The position numbers were made by a program, and so were the translations under genes. A stretch of 64,000 nt of DNA from Flavobacterium foetidum (GTDB lineage Bacteria > Bacteroidota > Bacteroidia > Flavobacteriales > Flavobacteriaceae): assembly GCF_004634245.1 (NCBI RefSeq), contig NZ_SJTF01000004.1, positions 275,278 to 339,277 on the forward strand, read 5' to 3'. This document shows positions 1 to 9,464 of this stretch, piece by piece; positions within the stretch are counted from its first letter, which is position 1, and the number at the start of each line of letters is the position of its first letter. The notes beneath the pieces are model-generated. The model searched no databases and was not told where the DNA came from. It saw only the letters and a list, made by a program, of their open reading frames with translations.

Positions 1-1
1 G

Positions 2-769
2 GCAAATCCAACGGTAGTAAACAATGTTGAAACTATTGCGACTGTGCCATGGATTGTAAACAATTCTGGTGATGATTATGCTAAAATTGGTATTGGACGT
101 TCTACTGGAACTAAATTAATTTCTGCTTCAGGACATATTAAAAATCCTGGTGTTTACGAAATCGAATTAGGTTTAAGCGTAGACGAATTCATGAATTCTG
201 ATGAATATTTGGGAGGAATGTCTTCAAGCCGTCCCTTAAAAGCATTTGTACCAGGAGGTTCTTCTGTGCCAATTCTACCAGCTGAATTGATTTTCAAAAC
301 AGCAAACGGTGAAGATCGTTTAATGACTTACGAATCTTTAAGTGATGGTGGTTTTGCTACCGGATCTATGTTGGGTTCTGGAGGATTTATTGTTTACAAC
401 GATACTGCTTGTGTGGTAAGAAACACTTGGAACTTTGCTCGTTTCTACCACCACGAATCTTGCGGACAATGTACTCCTTGCCGTGAAGGAACTGGATGGT
501 TGGAAAAAATCTTATGGAGAATCGAAAACGGTCAAGGCCGTGAAGAGGATATCGAATTATTGTGGAGCATTCAAAGCAAAATTGAAGGAAACACAATCTG
601 TCCTCTAGGAGACGCAGCTTCTTGGCCAGTAGCAGCTGCAATTCGTCACTTTAGAGATGAGTTCGAATATCATGTTCGTTTCCCTGAAAAAATCAAAAAT
701 AGAGATCACTTTGTCGCTGAACCTTTTTCACAAGTAAAACATTTAGTTGGCGGTAAAGCAATCGTTTAA
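2..769 (+). CDS. nuoF: NADH-quinone oxidoreductase subunit F (NuoF), C-terminal part
   Basis: This is the end of the 51-kDa NADH/FMN-binding subunit of complex I, which accepts electrons from NADH and passes them to the Fe-S chain. The frame is open from base 2, so the true start lies upstream of the window; the GTG at 44 is an internal codon. About 255 residues remain, a little over half of a usual NuoF. Three Cys codons in a C-x2-C-x2-C arrangement (461-481) and a fourth in an ICPLGDAA stretch (599-601) are the N3 [4Fe-4S] ligands. It is the first visible gene of a nuoFGHIJKLMN series, with 171 bp before nuoG. The family call is secure; only the N-terminus is missing. Confidence 0.97.
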   Translation, partial: ANPTVVNNVETIATVPWIVNNSGDDYAKIGIGRSTGTKLISASGHIKNPGVYEIELGLSVDEFMNSDEYLGGMSSSRPLKAFVPGGSSVPILPAELIFKTANGEDRLMTYESLSDGGFATGSMLGSGGFIVYNDTACVVRNTWNFARFYHHESCGQCTPCREGTGWLEKILWRIENGQGREEDIELLWSIQSKIEGNTICPLGDAASWPVAAAIRHFRDEFEYHVRFPEKIKNRDHFVAEPFSQVKHLVGGKAIV

Positions 770-850
770 AAATAAAAAGCATAAAGTTATAAAGTTCATA
801 ATGTTAAAAAGGACAGCAATTCTTTTCAATATTCCGACTTTCAACAAAAA

Positions 851-922
851 AGTTTAAAATAGTTTAAAGTTTCAAGTTTTTTTAGTTTCAAGTGAAAACG
901 TGAAAACTGAAACCTGAAACTA
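851..922. repeat. Low-complexity direct and inverted repeat before nuoG
   Basis: Short units of the type AGTTTAAA, AGTTTCAAG and ACTGAAACCTGAAAC are strung together. The left half (GTTTCAAGT units) is complementary to the right half (ACTGAAAC, CCTGAAAC), so a hairpin can form. The block fills most of the nuoF-nuoG gap and ends about 18 bp before the nuoG start. Similar word-like blocks lie before sufC, sufD and the DUF2480 gene. It has no terminator-like T run. Its function is unknown. Confidence 0.6.
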
Positions 923-940
923 AAAAAACAAAATAAAGAG

Positions 941-1972
941 ATGAAAGTAACCATAGACGGTCAAAGTATAGACGTAGAACCAGGAACAACGATCCTGCAG
1001 GCTGCACGTATGATTGGTGGAGATTTGGTGCCGCCAGCCATGTGTTATTACTCAAAATTAAAAGGCAGCGGTGGAAAATGCCGTTGTTGTTTAGTTGAAG
1101 TTTCTAAAGGTAGTGAAGCTGATCCAAGACCAATGCCAAAACTTATGGCATCTTGTGTAACAGGATGTATGGACGGAATGGAAGTAAACAGTAAATCTTC
1201 TGCCAGAGTTACCGAAGCGCGTAAATCTGTAACAGAGTTTTTATTAATCAACCACCCATTAGACTGTCCAATTTGTGATCAGGCGGGAGAATGTGATCTT
1301 CAAAATTTAAGTTTTGAGCACGGAAACCCGAAATCACGTTATATTGAAGAAAAAAGAACATTCGAGCCAGAAGATATTGGTCCAAATATTCAACTTCATA
1401 TGAACCGTTGTATTTTATGTCAAAGATGTGTACAAGTTGCAGATCAATTGACAGACAACAGAGTTCACGGAGTATTAGATCGTGGTGATCACGCTAATAT
1501 TTCAACAGGAATTTCTAAAGCAATCGACAACGAGTTTTCTGGAAACATGATCGACGTTTGTCCAGTTGGAGCTTTAACAGATAAAACTTTCCGTTTTAAA
1601 TCAAGAGTTTGGTTTAATAAACCTTACAACGCACACAGAGAATGTACTACTCCAGGATGTTGCGGTAAAACTACCGTTTGGATGTTTGGTGGAGAGATTC
1701 AGCGTGTAACTGGTCGTAAAGACGAGTACCATGAAGTTGAAGAATTCATCTGCAACAGTTGTCGTTTTGATCACAAAGATGTGAATGACTGGGTTATTGA
1801 AGGGCCAAGAGAATTTGAAAAAGATTCTGTTATCAACCAAAACAATTACACTCAAAAACTAGAGAAAGTTACTATCGATACAGAAAAGAACATTCTTTTA
1901 GGTAGAGATATCGACCGTAAAAAAATTAGTATGGCAGCAATTCCATTAACTGATAAAGATCAAAAACAATAA
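941..1972 (+). CDS. nuoG: NADH-quinone oxidoreductase subunit G, short form (NuoG)
   Basis: This Fe-S subunit of the complex I peripheral arm has 343 residues. Ligand sets are visible: C35, C47, C50 and C72 for the N-terminal [2Fe-2S] ferredoxin-like domain; H104, C108, C111 and C117 for the N5-type [4Fe-4S] cluster; C156, C159, C162 and C206 for the next [4Fe-4S] cluster; and a C233/C238/C239 group with a late C-x2-C for a further cluster. The long molybdopterin-oxidoreductase-like domain of the roughly 900-residue E. coli protein is almost absent; as far as I know the short form is usual in Flavobacteriaceae. nuoH starts 3 bp after the stop, so the two are co-transcribed and probably translationally coupled. 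Confidence 0.95.
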   Translation: MKVTIDGQSIDVEPGTTILQAARMIGGDLVPPAMCYYSKLKGSGGKCRCCLVEVSKGSEADPRPMPKLMASCVTGCMDGMEVNSKSSARVTEARKSVTEFLLINHPLDCPICDQAGECDLQNLSFEHGNPKSRYIEEKRTFEPEDIGPNIQLHMNRCILCQRCVQVADQLTDNRVHGVLDRGDHANISTGISKAIDNEFSGNMIDVCPVGALTDKTFRFKSRVWFNKPYNAHRECTTPGCCGKTTVWMFGGEIQRVTGRKDEYHEVEEFICNSCRFDHKDVNDWVIEGPREFEKDSVINQNNYTQKLEKVTIDTEKNILLGRDIDRKKISMAAIPLTDKDQKQ

Positions 1973-1975
1973 GAA

Positions 1976-3028
1976 ATGGAAAGTGCATTTATTATAGAAA
2001 AAAGTGTTGTTATTGTTGTCGTTTTTGCGGTAACAATGATTATGGCTATGTATTCTACTTGGGCAGAACGTAAAGTTGCCGCTTTCTTGCAAGACCGCGT
2101 TGGACCAAACCGCGCTGGATGGGGAGGTTTATTACAGCCGCTTGCAGATGGTATGAAATTATTCTCTAAAGAAGAGTTTTTCCCAAACACGCCAAATAGA
2201 TTTTTATTCGTTGTTGGGCCAGCAATTGCAATGAGTACAGCTTTAATGACGAGTGCTGTAATTCCGTGGGGAGATCGTTTGCATCTTTTCGGAAGAGACA
2301 TCATTCTTCAGGCTACCGATGTAAATATTGCTTTATTATACATTTTTGGAGTGCTTTCTGTTGGAGTTTACGGCATCATGATTGGTGGATGGGCTTCTAA
2401 CAACAAATTCTCTTTGATGGGAGCTATTCGTGCAGCTTCTCAAATGGTTTCGTACGAGATTGCAATGGGATTATCAATAATCGCTTTATTGATGATGACT
2501 GGCACAATGAGCTTAAAAGAAATCTCACTACAACAACAGGGAATGAACTGGAATGTTTTTTATCAGCCATTATCATTCTTAATTTTCCTAATCTGTTCAT
2601 TTGCAGAAACAAACAGAACTCCTTTCGACTTAGCAGAATGTGAGAACGAGTTAATTGGAGGTTATCACACAGAATATTCATCTATGAAAATGGGATTCTA
2701 TTTATTTGCCGAATATGCAAGTATGTTTATCTCTTCTACAATTATTTCTGTTTTATTCTTTGGAGGATACAACTACCCTGGAATGCAATGGATGGTTGAC
2801 AACGTAGGTGTAAATGCAGCAAACTTATTAGGAATTGGAGCTTTATTTGCAAAAATATGTTTCTTCATATTCTTCTATATGTGGGTACGTTGGACAATTC
2901 CAAGATTTAGATATGACCAATTAATGAACTTAGGATGGAGAATTTTAATTCCGCTTTCGATCATTAATATCATGATTACAGGTGTTGTAATTTTAAGACA
3001 TGAAATCTTAGCAACCTTAGGATTCTAA
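1976..3028 (+). CDS. nuoH: NADH-quinone oxidoreductase subunit H (NuoH)
   Basis: NuoH (ND1) is the membrane subunit that joins the peripheral arm to the proton-pumping arm and contributes to the quinone pocket. The protein has 350 residues and about eight to nine hydrophobic segments. The family signatures are present: a WAERKVAAFLQDRVGPNRAG stretch after the first membrane segment, and the acidic loop ETNRTPFDLAECENELIGGY. It starts 3 bp after nuoG and is followed by an 84-bp gap before nuoI. Length and motifs are normal for the family. Confidence 0.97.
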   Translation: MESAFIIEKSVVIVVVFAVTMIMAMYSTWAERKVAAFLQDRVGPNRAGWGGLLQPLADGMKLFSKEEFFPNTPNRFLFVVGPAIAMSTALMTSAVIPWGDRLHLFGRDIILQATDVNIALLYIFGVLSVGVYGIMIGGWASNNKFSLMGAIRAASQMVSYEIAMGLSIIALLMMTGTMSLKEISLQQQGMNWNVFYQPLSFLIFLICSFAETNRTPFDLAECENELIGGYHTEYSSMKMGFYLFAEYASMFISSTIISVLFFGGYNYPGMQWMVDNVGVNAANLLGIGALFAKICFFIFFYMWVRWTIPRFRYDQLMNLGWRILIPLSIINIMITGVVILRHEILATLGF

Positions 3029-3112
3029 GAATCGTAATTGCTTCAAATAAAAACAAATAGATTTTGAATTTGATTCTTTTCAAATTGTAAATCATAAACT
3101 ATAATAGTAAAA

Positions 3113-3658
3113 ATGTCAATAGAAACTATATCATTATCGGGTAGAAAAAAGGTGGTGTCAAATAAGGACATGTCTTTTATTGAACGATTGTATCTTGTGG
3201 CGATTGTAAAAGGTTTGTTTATTACTGTAAAACACCTTTTCAGAAAAAAAGTTACCATTCATTATCCTGAGCAGGTTCGCGAAATGAGTCCGGTTTATCG
3301 TGGCCAGCACATGCTGAAACGCGATGAACAAGGTCGTGAGAACTGTACCGCTTGTGGATTATGTGCTTTATCTTGCCCTGCAGAAGCGATTACAATGAAA
3401 GCCGCAGAACGCAAAGCTGATGAAAAACACTTATACAGAGAAGAAAAATACGCTGAAATATACGAAATCAATATGCTTCGTTGTATTTTCTGCGGTTTAT
3501 GTGAAGAAGCTTGTCCAAAAGACGCTATTTACTTAACCGAATCTAAAGTTTTAGTTCCTGCTAATTACAAAAGAGAAGATTTCATTTTCGGGAAAGATAA
3601 ATTGGTAATGCCTTTAGAAATGGCTATGAAAAACGCTCAACTTAAAAACGCTAACTAA
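3113..3658 (+). CDS. nuoI: NADH-quinone oxidoreductase subunit I (NuoI)
   Basis: This ferredoxin-like subunit carries the two [4Fe-4S] clusters N6a and N6b that hand electrons towards N2. The 181-residue protein has two classical C-x2-C-x2-C-x3-CP motifs: C78, C81, C84, C88 and C124, C127, C130, C134. An amphipathic N-terminal segment (about 20-45) probably lies against the membrane. The stop codon directly abuts the nuoJ start. The chosen ATG gives the usual family length. Confidence 0.97.
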   Translation: MSIETISLSGRKKVVSNKDMSFIERLYLVAIVKGLFITVKHLFRKKVTIHYPEQVREMSPVYRGQHMLKRDEQGRENCTACGLCALSCPAEAITMKAAERKADEKHLYREEKYAEIYEINMLRCIFCGLCEEACPKDAIYLTESKVLVPANYKREDFIFGKDKLVMPLEMAMKNAQLKNAN

Positions 3659-4198
3659 ATGATACATATTCCAGATCTTGCAAACGCAACTCCTGTAGGG
3701 GTGATATTTTGTATCTTAGCGTTTATTACCATTATTACTGCTTTCTTGACTATTTTCAGCAGAAACCCGATACACTCAGCAATTTACTTAGTGATTTGCT
3801 TCTTCTCTATCGCTGGTCATTATTTACTATTAAATTCTCAATTTTTAGCTGTTGTTCATATAATAGTCTACTCGGGAGCAATTATGATTCTGTTCCTGTT
3901 TACCATCATGTTGATGAATCTGAACGAACAAAAAGATGTGCACCGCCCTAGAATCACACGTTTAGGCGCTATTGTTTCTTTCTGTTTAATCCTAATTGTT
4001 TTGATTGCTCTTTTCATCAACTCTAAACCAATTGTAGGCGAGTACGATTCTACTGGAGAAGATTTCCAATCAATCAAAGTTTTAGGTAAAATTTTATTGG
4101 ACGACTATATGGTTCCGTTTGAATTTGCTTCGATCTTGCTTTTGGTGGCTATGATTGGAACAGTTCTATTGTCTAAAAAAGAAAAATTAAATAAATAA
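3659..4198 (+). CDS. nuoJ: NADH-quinone oxidoreductase subunit J (NuoJ)
   Basis: NuoJ (ND6) is a small membrane subunit of the proton-pumping arm. The protein has 179 residues with five predicted membrane segments. The IHSAIYLVI and [15 protein letters not shown] stretches are typical of the family; the latter holds the pi-bulge helix that links quinone chemistry to pumping. It begins immediately after nuoI, and its TAA overlaps the nuoK ATG by one base, so translation is tightly coupled. Confidence 0.95.
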   Translation: MIHIPDLANATPVGVIFCILAFITIITAFLTIFSRNPIHSAIYLVICFFSIAGHYLLLNSQFLAVVHIIVYSGAIMILFLFTIMLMNLNEQKDVHRPRITRLGAIVSFCLILIVLIALFINSKPIVGEYDSTGEDFQSIKVLGKILLDDYMVPFEFASILLLVAMIGTVLLSKKEKLNK

Positions 4199-4518
4199 TG
4201 GGTAATATATTAAATCAAATAGGTATTGAGAACTACATCTTTTTGAGTGTCGTACTTTTCTGTATTGGTATTTTTGGTGTATTGTACAGACGAAATGCAA
4301 TTATCGTTTTCATGTCTATCGAAATTATGTTGAATGCGGTAAACCTTTTATTTGTTGCTTTTTCAACTTATCATCAGGATGCGCAAGGACAAGTTTTTGT
4401 GTTCTTCTCGATGGCAGTTGCTGCAGCTGAAGTTGCGGTAGGATTGGCCATTTTGGTTTCTATTTTTAGAAATATTGGATCAATCAGTATCGATAATTTA
4501 AAAAATTTAAAAGGATAA
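4198..4518 (+). CDS. nuoK: NADH-quinone oxidoreductase subunit K (NuoK)
   Basis: NuoK (ND4L) is the smallest membrane subunit of complex I. The protein has 106 residues and three transmembrane helices. The conserved buried glutamates are seen in the [13 protein letters not shown] and [13 protein letters not shown] stretches, which are needed for proton transfer in the family. The start overlaps the nuoJ stop by one base and nuoL follows after 6 bp. Confidence 0.96.
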   Translation: MGNILNQIGIENYIFLSVVLFCIGIFGVLYRRNAIIVFMSIEIMLNAVNLLFVAFSTYHQDAQGQVFVFFSMAVAAAEVAVGLAILVSIFRNIGSISIDNLKNLKG

Positions 4519-4524
4519 TCAGAA

Positions 4525-6396
4525 ATGGATACCAATTTAGCTTTACTTTTAGTATTAACGCCTTTTTTAGGATTTTTAATCAATGTTTTCTTTGGAAAAA
4601 GCTTAGGAAAAACTGTTTCTGGAACAATCGGAACACTTGCCGTAGCAATTTCTTTTATAGTTACTCTTGTACTTTTTAATCAAATAAATTCGACTGGAAA
4701 AGGAATTGAAGTTACTTTATTTGATTGGATTCAGATCAGTAACTTAAAAATCAATCTCGGATTTTTATTAGATCAATTATCTGTTCTTTGGTTACTTTTT
4801 GTGACTGGAATCGGGTCTTTGATTCACTTATACTCTATCAGTTACATGCATGATGACGAAAACATGCACAAATTCTTCTCTTACCTGAATTTGTTCGTTT
4901 TCTTTATGATCACACTTGTAATTGGAAGCAACTTATTAGTTCTTTTCATCGGATGGGAAGGTGTCGGACTTTGTTCGTACCTGTTAATTGGATTCTGGTA
5001 TAAAAACCAAGATTACAATGATGCTGCGAAAAAAGCTTTCATCATGAACAGAATTGGAGATTTAGGTCTTTTAATCGGAATGTTTATCATCGGGTCAATG
5101 TTTTCTACATTAGATTATGCAACTTTAAAAACTGCAGTTTCCGAAGGTTCTCCGTTACTTTCTTTAGCCGCTTTATGTTTGTTTATTGGAGCTTGTGGTA
5201 AATCTGCTCAAATTCCGCTATACACTTGGTTGCCAGATGCCATGGCTGGACCAACTCCAGTTTCTGCATTAATCCACGCAGCTACGATGGTAACTGCAGG
5301 TATCTTTATGGTAACAAGATTAAACTTTGTTTTTGATTTAGCAGTTGACGTTCAAACTGTCATAGCAGTTATTGGAGCTATCACTTCATTATTGGCAGCT
5401 ACTATTGGTTTAGTTCAAAACGACATCAAAAAAGTATTGGCTTATTCAACAGTTTCACAATTAGGTTTAATGTTCTTGGCATTAGGTTTTGGAGCTTATG
5501 AAGTAGCTGTTTTTCACGTAATCACTCACGCTTTCTTTAAAGCTTGTTTATTCTTAGGCTCAGGTTCTGTAATTCACGGATTACACGGAGAACAAGACAT
5601 GCGCAAAATGGGTGGACTACGTAAAGCAATGCCAATTACATTCTGGACCATGATGATTTCTTCATTAGCAATCTCAGGTGTTCCATTCTTCTCTGGATTC
5701 TTTTCTAAAGACGAAATCTTATTGACGGCTTTCCATCACAGTATTCCATTATATGTTGTTGGGTCTATTGCTTCTGTCATGACCGCTTTTTATATGTTTA
5801 GATTGATGTTCTTGACTTTCTTCAAAGAATTTAGAGGAACTGAAGAACAAAAACATCATTTGCACGAAAGTGGTTCATTAATTACTATTCCACTTATCAT
5901 CTTAGCTATTTTAGCCACTTTTGGCGGATTAATTAGTTTACCTGGAAACAGTTGGCTAAATGAATACCTTTCTCCTCTTTTCACAAAAGCTGAAGGCGGA
6001 GAACACCATTTAGGCGCAACAGAATACACTTTGATGGGTGTTGCTGTTTTAGGCGGTTTATTAGGAATACTGATTGCTTACATTAAATATTTCAAACAAA
6101 ATAATGTACCTGAATCTGATGACAATATTATTGGTTTGTCTAAGCTTTTATATGATAAATATTATATCGATGAAATTTATGAAGCTGTTATCGTAAAGCC
6201 AATTAACTTTTTATCTAAATTCTTTAGAGATTATATTGAAACAGGTATAGCCGCGTTTGTTTTCGGATTTGGAAAAGTTACAGGAGAAATCGCTTTTCAA
6301 GGTAAAAAAATACAAACCGGAAGTATTGGATTGTATCTGTTTGTTTTTGTCATAGGACTTTGCGCAATTGTTTCCTATTTATTTTTAGCTCAATAA
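4525..6396 (+). CDS. nuoL: NADH-quinone oxidoreductase subunit L (NuoL)
   Basis: NuoL (ND5) is the distal antiporter-like proton-pumping subunit. The protein has 623 residues and many hydrophobic segments. The antiporter core shows the FIGWEGVGLCSYLLIGFW stretch with its functional glutamate, the lysine-containing GKSAQIPLYTWLPDAMAGPT region and the HAATMVTAGIF stretch. The C-terminal 120 residues contain the long lateral helix and final membrane anchor typical of NuoL. It sits 6 bp after nuoK and 10 bp before nuoM. Confidence 0.97.
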   Translation: MDTNLALLLVLTPFLGFLINVFFGKSLGKTVSGTIGTLAVAISFIVTLVLFNQINSTGKGIEVTLFDWIQISNLKINLGFLLDQLSVLWLLFVTGIGSLIHLYSISYMHDDENMHKFFSYLNLFVFFMITLVIGSNLLVLFIGWEGVGLCSYLLIGFWYKNQDYNDAAKKAFIMNRIGDLGLLIGMFIIGSMFSTLDYATLKTAVSEGSPLLSLAALCLFIGACGKSAQIPLYTWLPDAMAGPTPVSALIHAATMVTAGIFMVTRLNFVFDLAVDVQTVIAVIGAITSLLAATIGLVQNDIKKVLAYSTVSQLGLMFLALGFGAYEVAVFHVITHAFFKACLFLGSGSVIHGLHGEQDMRKMGGLRKAMPITFWTMMISSLAISGVPFFSGFFSKDEILLTAFHHSIPLYVVGSIASVMTAFYMFRLMFLTFFKEFRGTEEQKHHLHESGSLITIPLIILAILATFGGLISLPGNSWLNEYLSPLFTKAEGGEHHLGATEYTLMGVAVLGGLLGILIAYIKYFKQNNVPESDDNIIGLSKLLYDKYYIDEIYEAVIVKPINFLSKFFRDYIETGIAAFVFGFGKVTGEIAFQGKKIQTGSIGLYLFVFVIGLCAIVSYLFLAQ

Positions 6397-6406
6397 TATT
6401 ATAACT

Positions 6407-7846
6407 ATGAACGTTTCTACTATATTAATTATACTTTTAATTGGTGCATTTGCCACTTATTTATCTGGTGACAAACTGGCTTCAAAAGTTGCATTACTTT
6501 TTAGTTTGGCAGCTCTTGGATGTTCGATTCTATTATTGAATAATTATAATGCCGGCGAAAACATTAGCTTTATCGCAAACTGGATCAATAAACCAACTAT
6601 CGTTCTTGCCTTAAATGCAGACGGACTTGGAATTGCAATGGTTTTGTTAACTCTTGCCTTAACTCCGATTATTATATTTTCATCTTTTGGGAATGAATAC
6701 AAAAATGCCAAATCATTTTATGCCTTAATTTTATTTATGGCATTTGCTATGGCCGGGACTTTCTTGGCTGCAGACGGACTTTTGTATTATGTATTCTGGG
6801 AACTTGCTCTTGTTCCGATTTACTTTATCGCACTTATCTGGGGTAATGGTGATGCTGAAGAACGCAGAAAAGCAGTGGTTAAATTCTTTATCTATACCCT
6901 TGCAGGATCTTTGTTCATGCTGACCGCCTTTATCTATTTATACCAAAAAACCGGAAGCTTCTTGCTTGAAAAATTATATGCTGCAGAATTATCTTCTAAC
7001 GAGCAGTTATGGATTTTCTTGGCGTTCTTCTTAGCTTACGCGATCAAAATTCCGATTATTCCTTTCCATACATGGCAGGCAAATGTATACCAAAAAGCAC
7101 CAACTGTTGGAACGATGCTTTTATCTGGTATCATGCTTAAAATGGGATTATACAGTGTACTTCGTTGGCAATTGCCGATTGCTCCGCTTGCTGCAAAAGA
7201 GTATTTGAATATTTTTATTTCTCTCGGTATTGCAGGTGTAATCTACGGCTCTATCGTGGCTTTGAAACAAAAAGACCTGAAAAAACTTTTGGCTTACTCT
7301 TCTCTTGCACACGTTGGTTTGATTGCGGCAGGATCTTATACTCTTACTCTTGATGGTTTAAGAGGTGCTGTACTCCAAATGATTGCTCACGGTTTTGTGG
7401 TAGTTGGATTATTCTTTGCTGCAGAAGTTATTTTCAGAAGATTTGAAACTAGAGAAATTTCAGAAATGGGCGGTATCCGCATACAATCTCCAAAATTTAC
7501 ATCTATGTTTTTGATTTTGGTTTTGGCTTCGGTTGCGTTGCCTAGTACTTTCAATTTTGTTGGAGAATTTACAGTATTGTATAGCTTGTCTCAAATTAAT
7601 ATCTGGTTTGCAGTTTTAGGAGGAACTACTATCATCTTAGGTGCTTATTACATGCTTAAAATGTTTCAGCAGGTAATGCTGGGAGAAGCAAACTCAAAAA
7701 CATTTGCTGATGTGAGCCTTAATGAAGGAATTTCATTTGCAGTAATTATTGCTGTATTATTGTTCTTCGGATTTTATCCAAAACCAATTACAGATTTAAT
7801 CACTCCAAGTCTTGAAACTATTTTGAGCGTAATCAATAAGAATTAA
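6407..7846 (+). CDS. nuoM: NADH-quinone oxidoreductase subunit M (NuoM)
   Basis: NuoM (ND4) is an antiporter-like proton-pumping subunit. The 479-residue protein shows the family signatures FWELALVPIYFI (membrane glutamate), AYAIKIPIIPFHTWQANVY (lysine in a broken helix) and the KDLKKLLAYSSLAHVG loop. It lies 10 bp after nuoL and 63 bp before nuoN. Length and order are those of canonical complex I operons. Confidence 0.97.
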   Translation: MNVSTILIILLIGAFATYLSGDKLASKVALLFSLAALGCSILLLNNYNAGENISFIANWINKPTIVLALNADGLGIAMVLLTLALTPIIIFSSFGNEYKNAKSFYALILFMAFAMAGTFLAADGLLYYVFWELALVPIYFIALIWGNGDAEERRKAVVKFFIYTLAGSLFMLTAFIYLYQKTGSFLLEKLYAAELSSNEQLWIFLAFFLAYAIKIPIIPFHTWQANVYQKAPTVGTMLLSGIMLKMGLYSVLRWQLPIAPLAAKEYLNIFISLGIAGVIYGSIVALKQKDLKKLLAYSSLAHVGLIAAGSYTLTLDGLRGAVLQMIAHGFVVVGLFFAAEVIFRRFETREISEMGGIRIQSPKFTSMFLILVLASVALPSTFNFVGEFTVLYSLSQINIWFAVLGGTTIILGAYYMLKMFQQVMLGEANSKTFADVSLNEGISFAVIIAVLLFFGFYPKPITDLITPSLETILSVINKN

Positions 7847-7909
7847 TATTTTAAACAAAATAAATTAGGAACTCATTATTTTTTGAAATCCTAAATCAAA
7901 AAAACAAAA

Positions 7910-9301
7910 ATGAATACATTAATAGCTATAACAGGATTGGGTATTTTTTGCCTATTGTTTGAAATTCTTAATTTAAGGAAAGCCATTATTCCGATTACCA
8001 TTGCAGGATTGCTTGGTGTTTTGGCTCTTAATTATTGCGAGTTTGGAGCAGAACAAAGTTATTACAACAACATGATTACAGTGAGCAAATTCTCTACTGC
8101 TTTCTCATCTTTGTTTATCATTATAACCATTTTTCTGGTAGCTTTAAGTCATAATTTTTATCATAATCACCCAACCAAAATTTCAGATTATGTAGCTATA
8201 AAAGTATTTTTATTGGCTGGTGGCGTTGCGATGGTTTCGTTCGGAAACTTAGCTATGTTCTTTTTAGGGATTGAAGTTCTTTCTATCGCTTTGTATGTTT
8301 TAGCGGCAAGCGACCGTTTAAACATCAAAAGCAATGAAGCTGGAATGAAATATTTTCTTATGGGTTCTTTTGCTTCGGGTATTATCCTTTTCGGAATCTG
8401 TTTGATTTATGGAGCTATGGGGAGTTTTGATATAACAGAAATTCATGAAAGCGCCTTATCTGCCGAATTGCCAATATGGTTTCCGATCGGAATGATTTTG
8501 ATGGTTGTTGGAATGCTGTTTAAAATCGCGGCTGTTCCTTTTCACTTTTGGGCTCCAGATGTATACGAAGGTTCGCCTGCTCTGACAACCGCTTTAATGA
8601 GCACGCTTGCTAAAATTGTAGCCGTTGCAACATTGTTTAAATTGGTTTCTGGTCTTAATTTAATTTCATCTCTAGAAAATCAGGATCTTTTATATACTTT
8701 CCAGAATATCGTTGTATTCTTATCTATTGCTTCTATGACTGTCGGAAACATCATGGCATTAAGACAGGTAAATGTAAAACGTATGCTTGCTTTTTCTGGT
8801 ATTTCTCACGCTGGATTTATGTTAATGACACTATTAACGGTTTCTGCTTCAGCTGGTGTTTTATTGTATTACACGGCGGCTTATGCTTTAGCCGGAATTG
8901 CGGCATTCAGTGTGATTTTATATGTATGTAGAGATCATGACAATGAAGATATCACAAATTTCCACGGACTAGGAAAAACAAATCCGCTTTTGGCTGCGAT
9001 TCTTACCGCATCATTATTATCAATGGCGGGTATTCCTATTTTCTCAGGATTCTTTGCAAAACTATTTTTGTTCGACCAAACCATCAAAGCAGGGTTCGTT
9101 AGTTTAGTAATTGTTGCGGTAATTAACTCAATCATCAGCGTTGGTTATTATTTCAAATTGATCATTGCAATGTATTCTAAAGAGCCTAACCAGGAAAGAA
9201 CCGGAAAACCATTCCTTATTTATGCCGCAGCGGTAGTTTCGATTGCCTTAAATATTATTTTAGGTTTATTTCCTTCATTAGTTTTAGATTTACTAAACTA
9301 A
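7910..9301 (+). CDS. nuoN: NADH-quinone oxidoreductase subunit N (NuoN)
   Basis: NuoN (ND2) is the third antiporter-like membrane subunit and the last gene of the operon. The 463-residue protein shows FLGIEVLSIALYVLAA, FKIAAVPFHFWAPDVYEGSP and the VKRMLAFSGISHAGFM loop, all typical of NuoN. A strong terminator hairpin begins 22 bp after the stop, which fixes the operon end. No further complex I gene follows. Confidence 0.97.
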   Translation: MNTLIAITGLGIFCLLFEILNLRKAIIPITIAGLLGVLALNYCEFGAEQSYYNNMITVSKFSTAFSSLFIIITIFLVALSHNFYHNHPTKISDYVAIKVFLLAGGVAMVSFGNLAMFFLGIEVLSIALYVLAASDRLNIKSNEAGMKYFLMGSFASGIILFGICLIYGAMGSFDITEIHESALSAELPIWFPIGMILMVVGMLFKIAAVPFHFWAPDVYEGSPALTTALMSTLAKIVAVATLFKLVSGLNLISSLENQDLLYTFQNIVVFLSIASMTVGNIMALRQVNVKRMLAFSGISHAGFMLMTLLTVSASAGVLLYYTAAYALAGIAAFSVILYVCRDHDNEDITNFHGLGKTNPLLAAILTASLLSMAGIPIFSGFFAKLFLFDQTIKAGFVSLVIVAVINSIISVGYYFKLIIAMYSKEPNQERTGKPFLIYAAAVVSIALNIILGLFPSLVLDLLN

Positions 9302-9323
9302 TCGGAAACCCCTATATTCTTAG

Positions 9324-9358
9324 AAAATCCATCAAACAACTTTTGATGGATTTTTTAT
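9324..9358 (+). terminator. Rho-independent terminator of the nuo operon
   Basis: An AAATCCATCAAA stem pairs with TTTGATGGATTT across a short CAAC loop and runs into a T tract. It lies 22 bp after the nuoN stop. Confidence 0.9.
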
Positions 9359-9433
9359 TTTCAGCCAAATTACAAGAAGAGAAATTCATGTTAAAAAAGT
9401 CTATACGATAAACTACACTTGAAAAAAACTCCA

Positions 9434-9441
9434 TATATTTG
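9434..9441 (+). promoter_or_regulatory. Promoter -7 element for the YccA/BI-1 gene
   Basis: TATATTTG matches the Bacteroidota -7 consensus TAnnTTTG and lies 23 bp before the ATG at 9465. The nearest upstream TTG (9419-9421) is closer than usual, so only the -7 element is well supported. Confidence 0.5.
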
Positions 9442-9464
9442 AGTTCAATTAAAAGTATTAAACT

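Noticed and set aside
44..769. GTG at 44 as the start of nuoF
   Set aside because: The frame is open upstream to base 2 with typical NuoF sequence, so the gene is truncated by the window edge.
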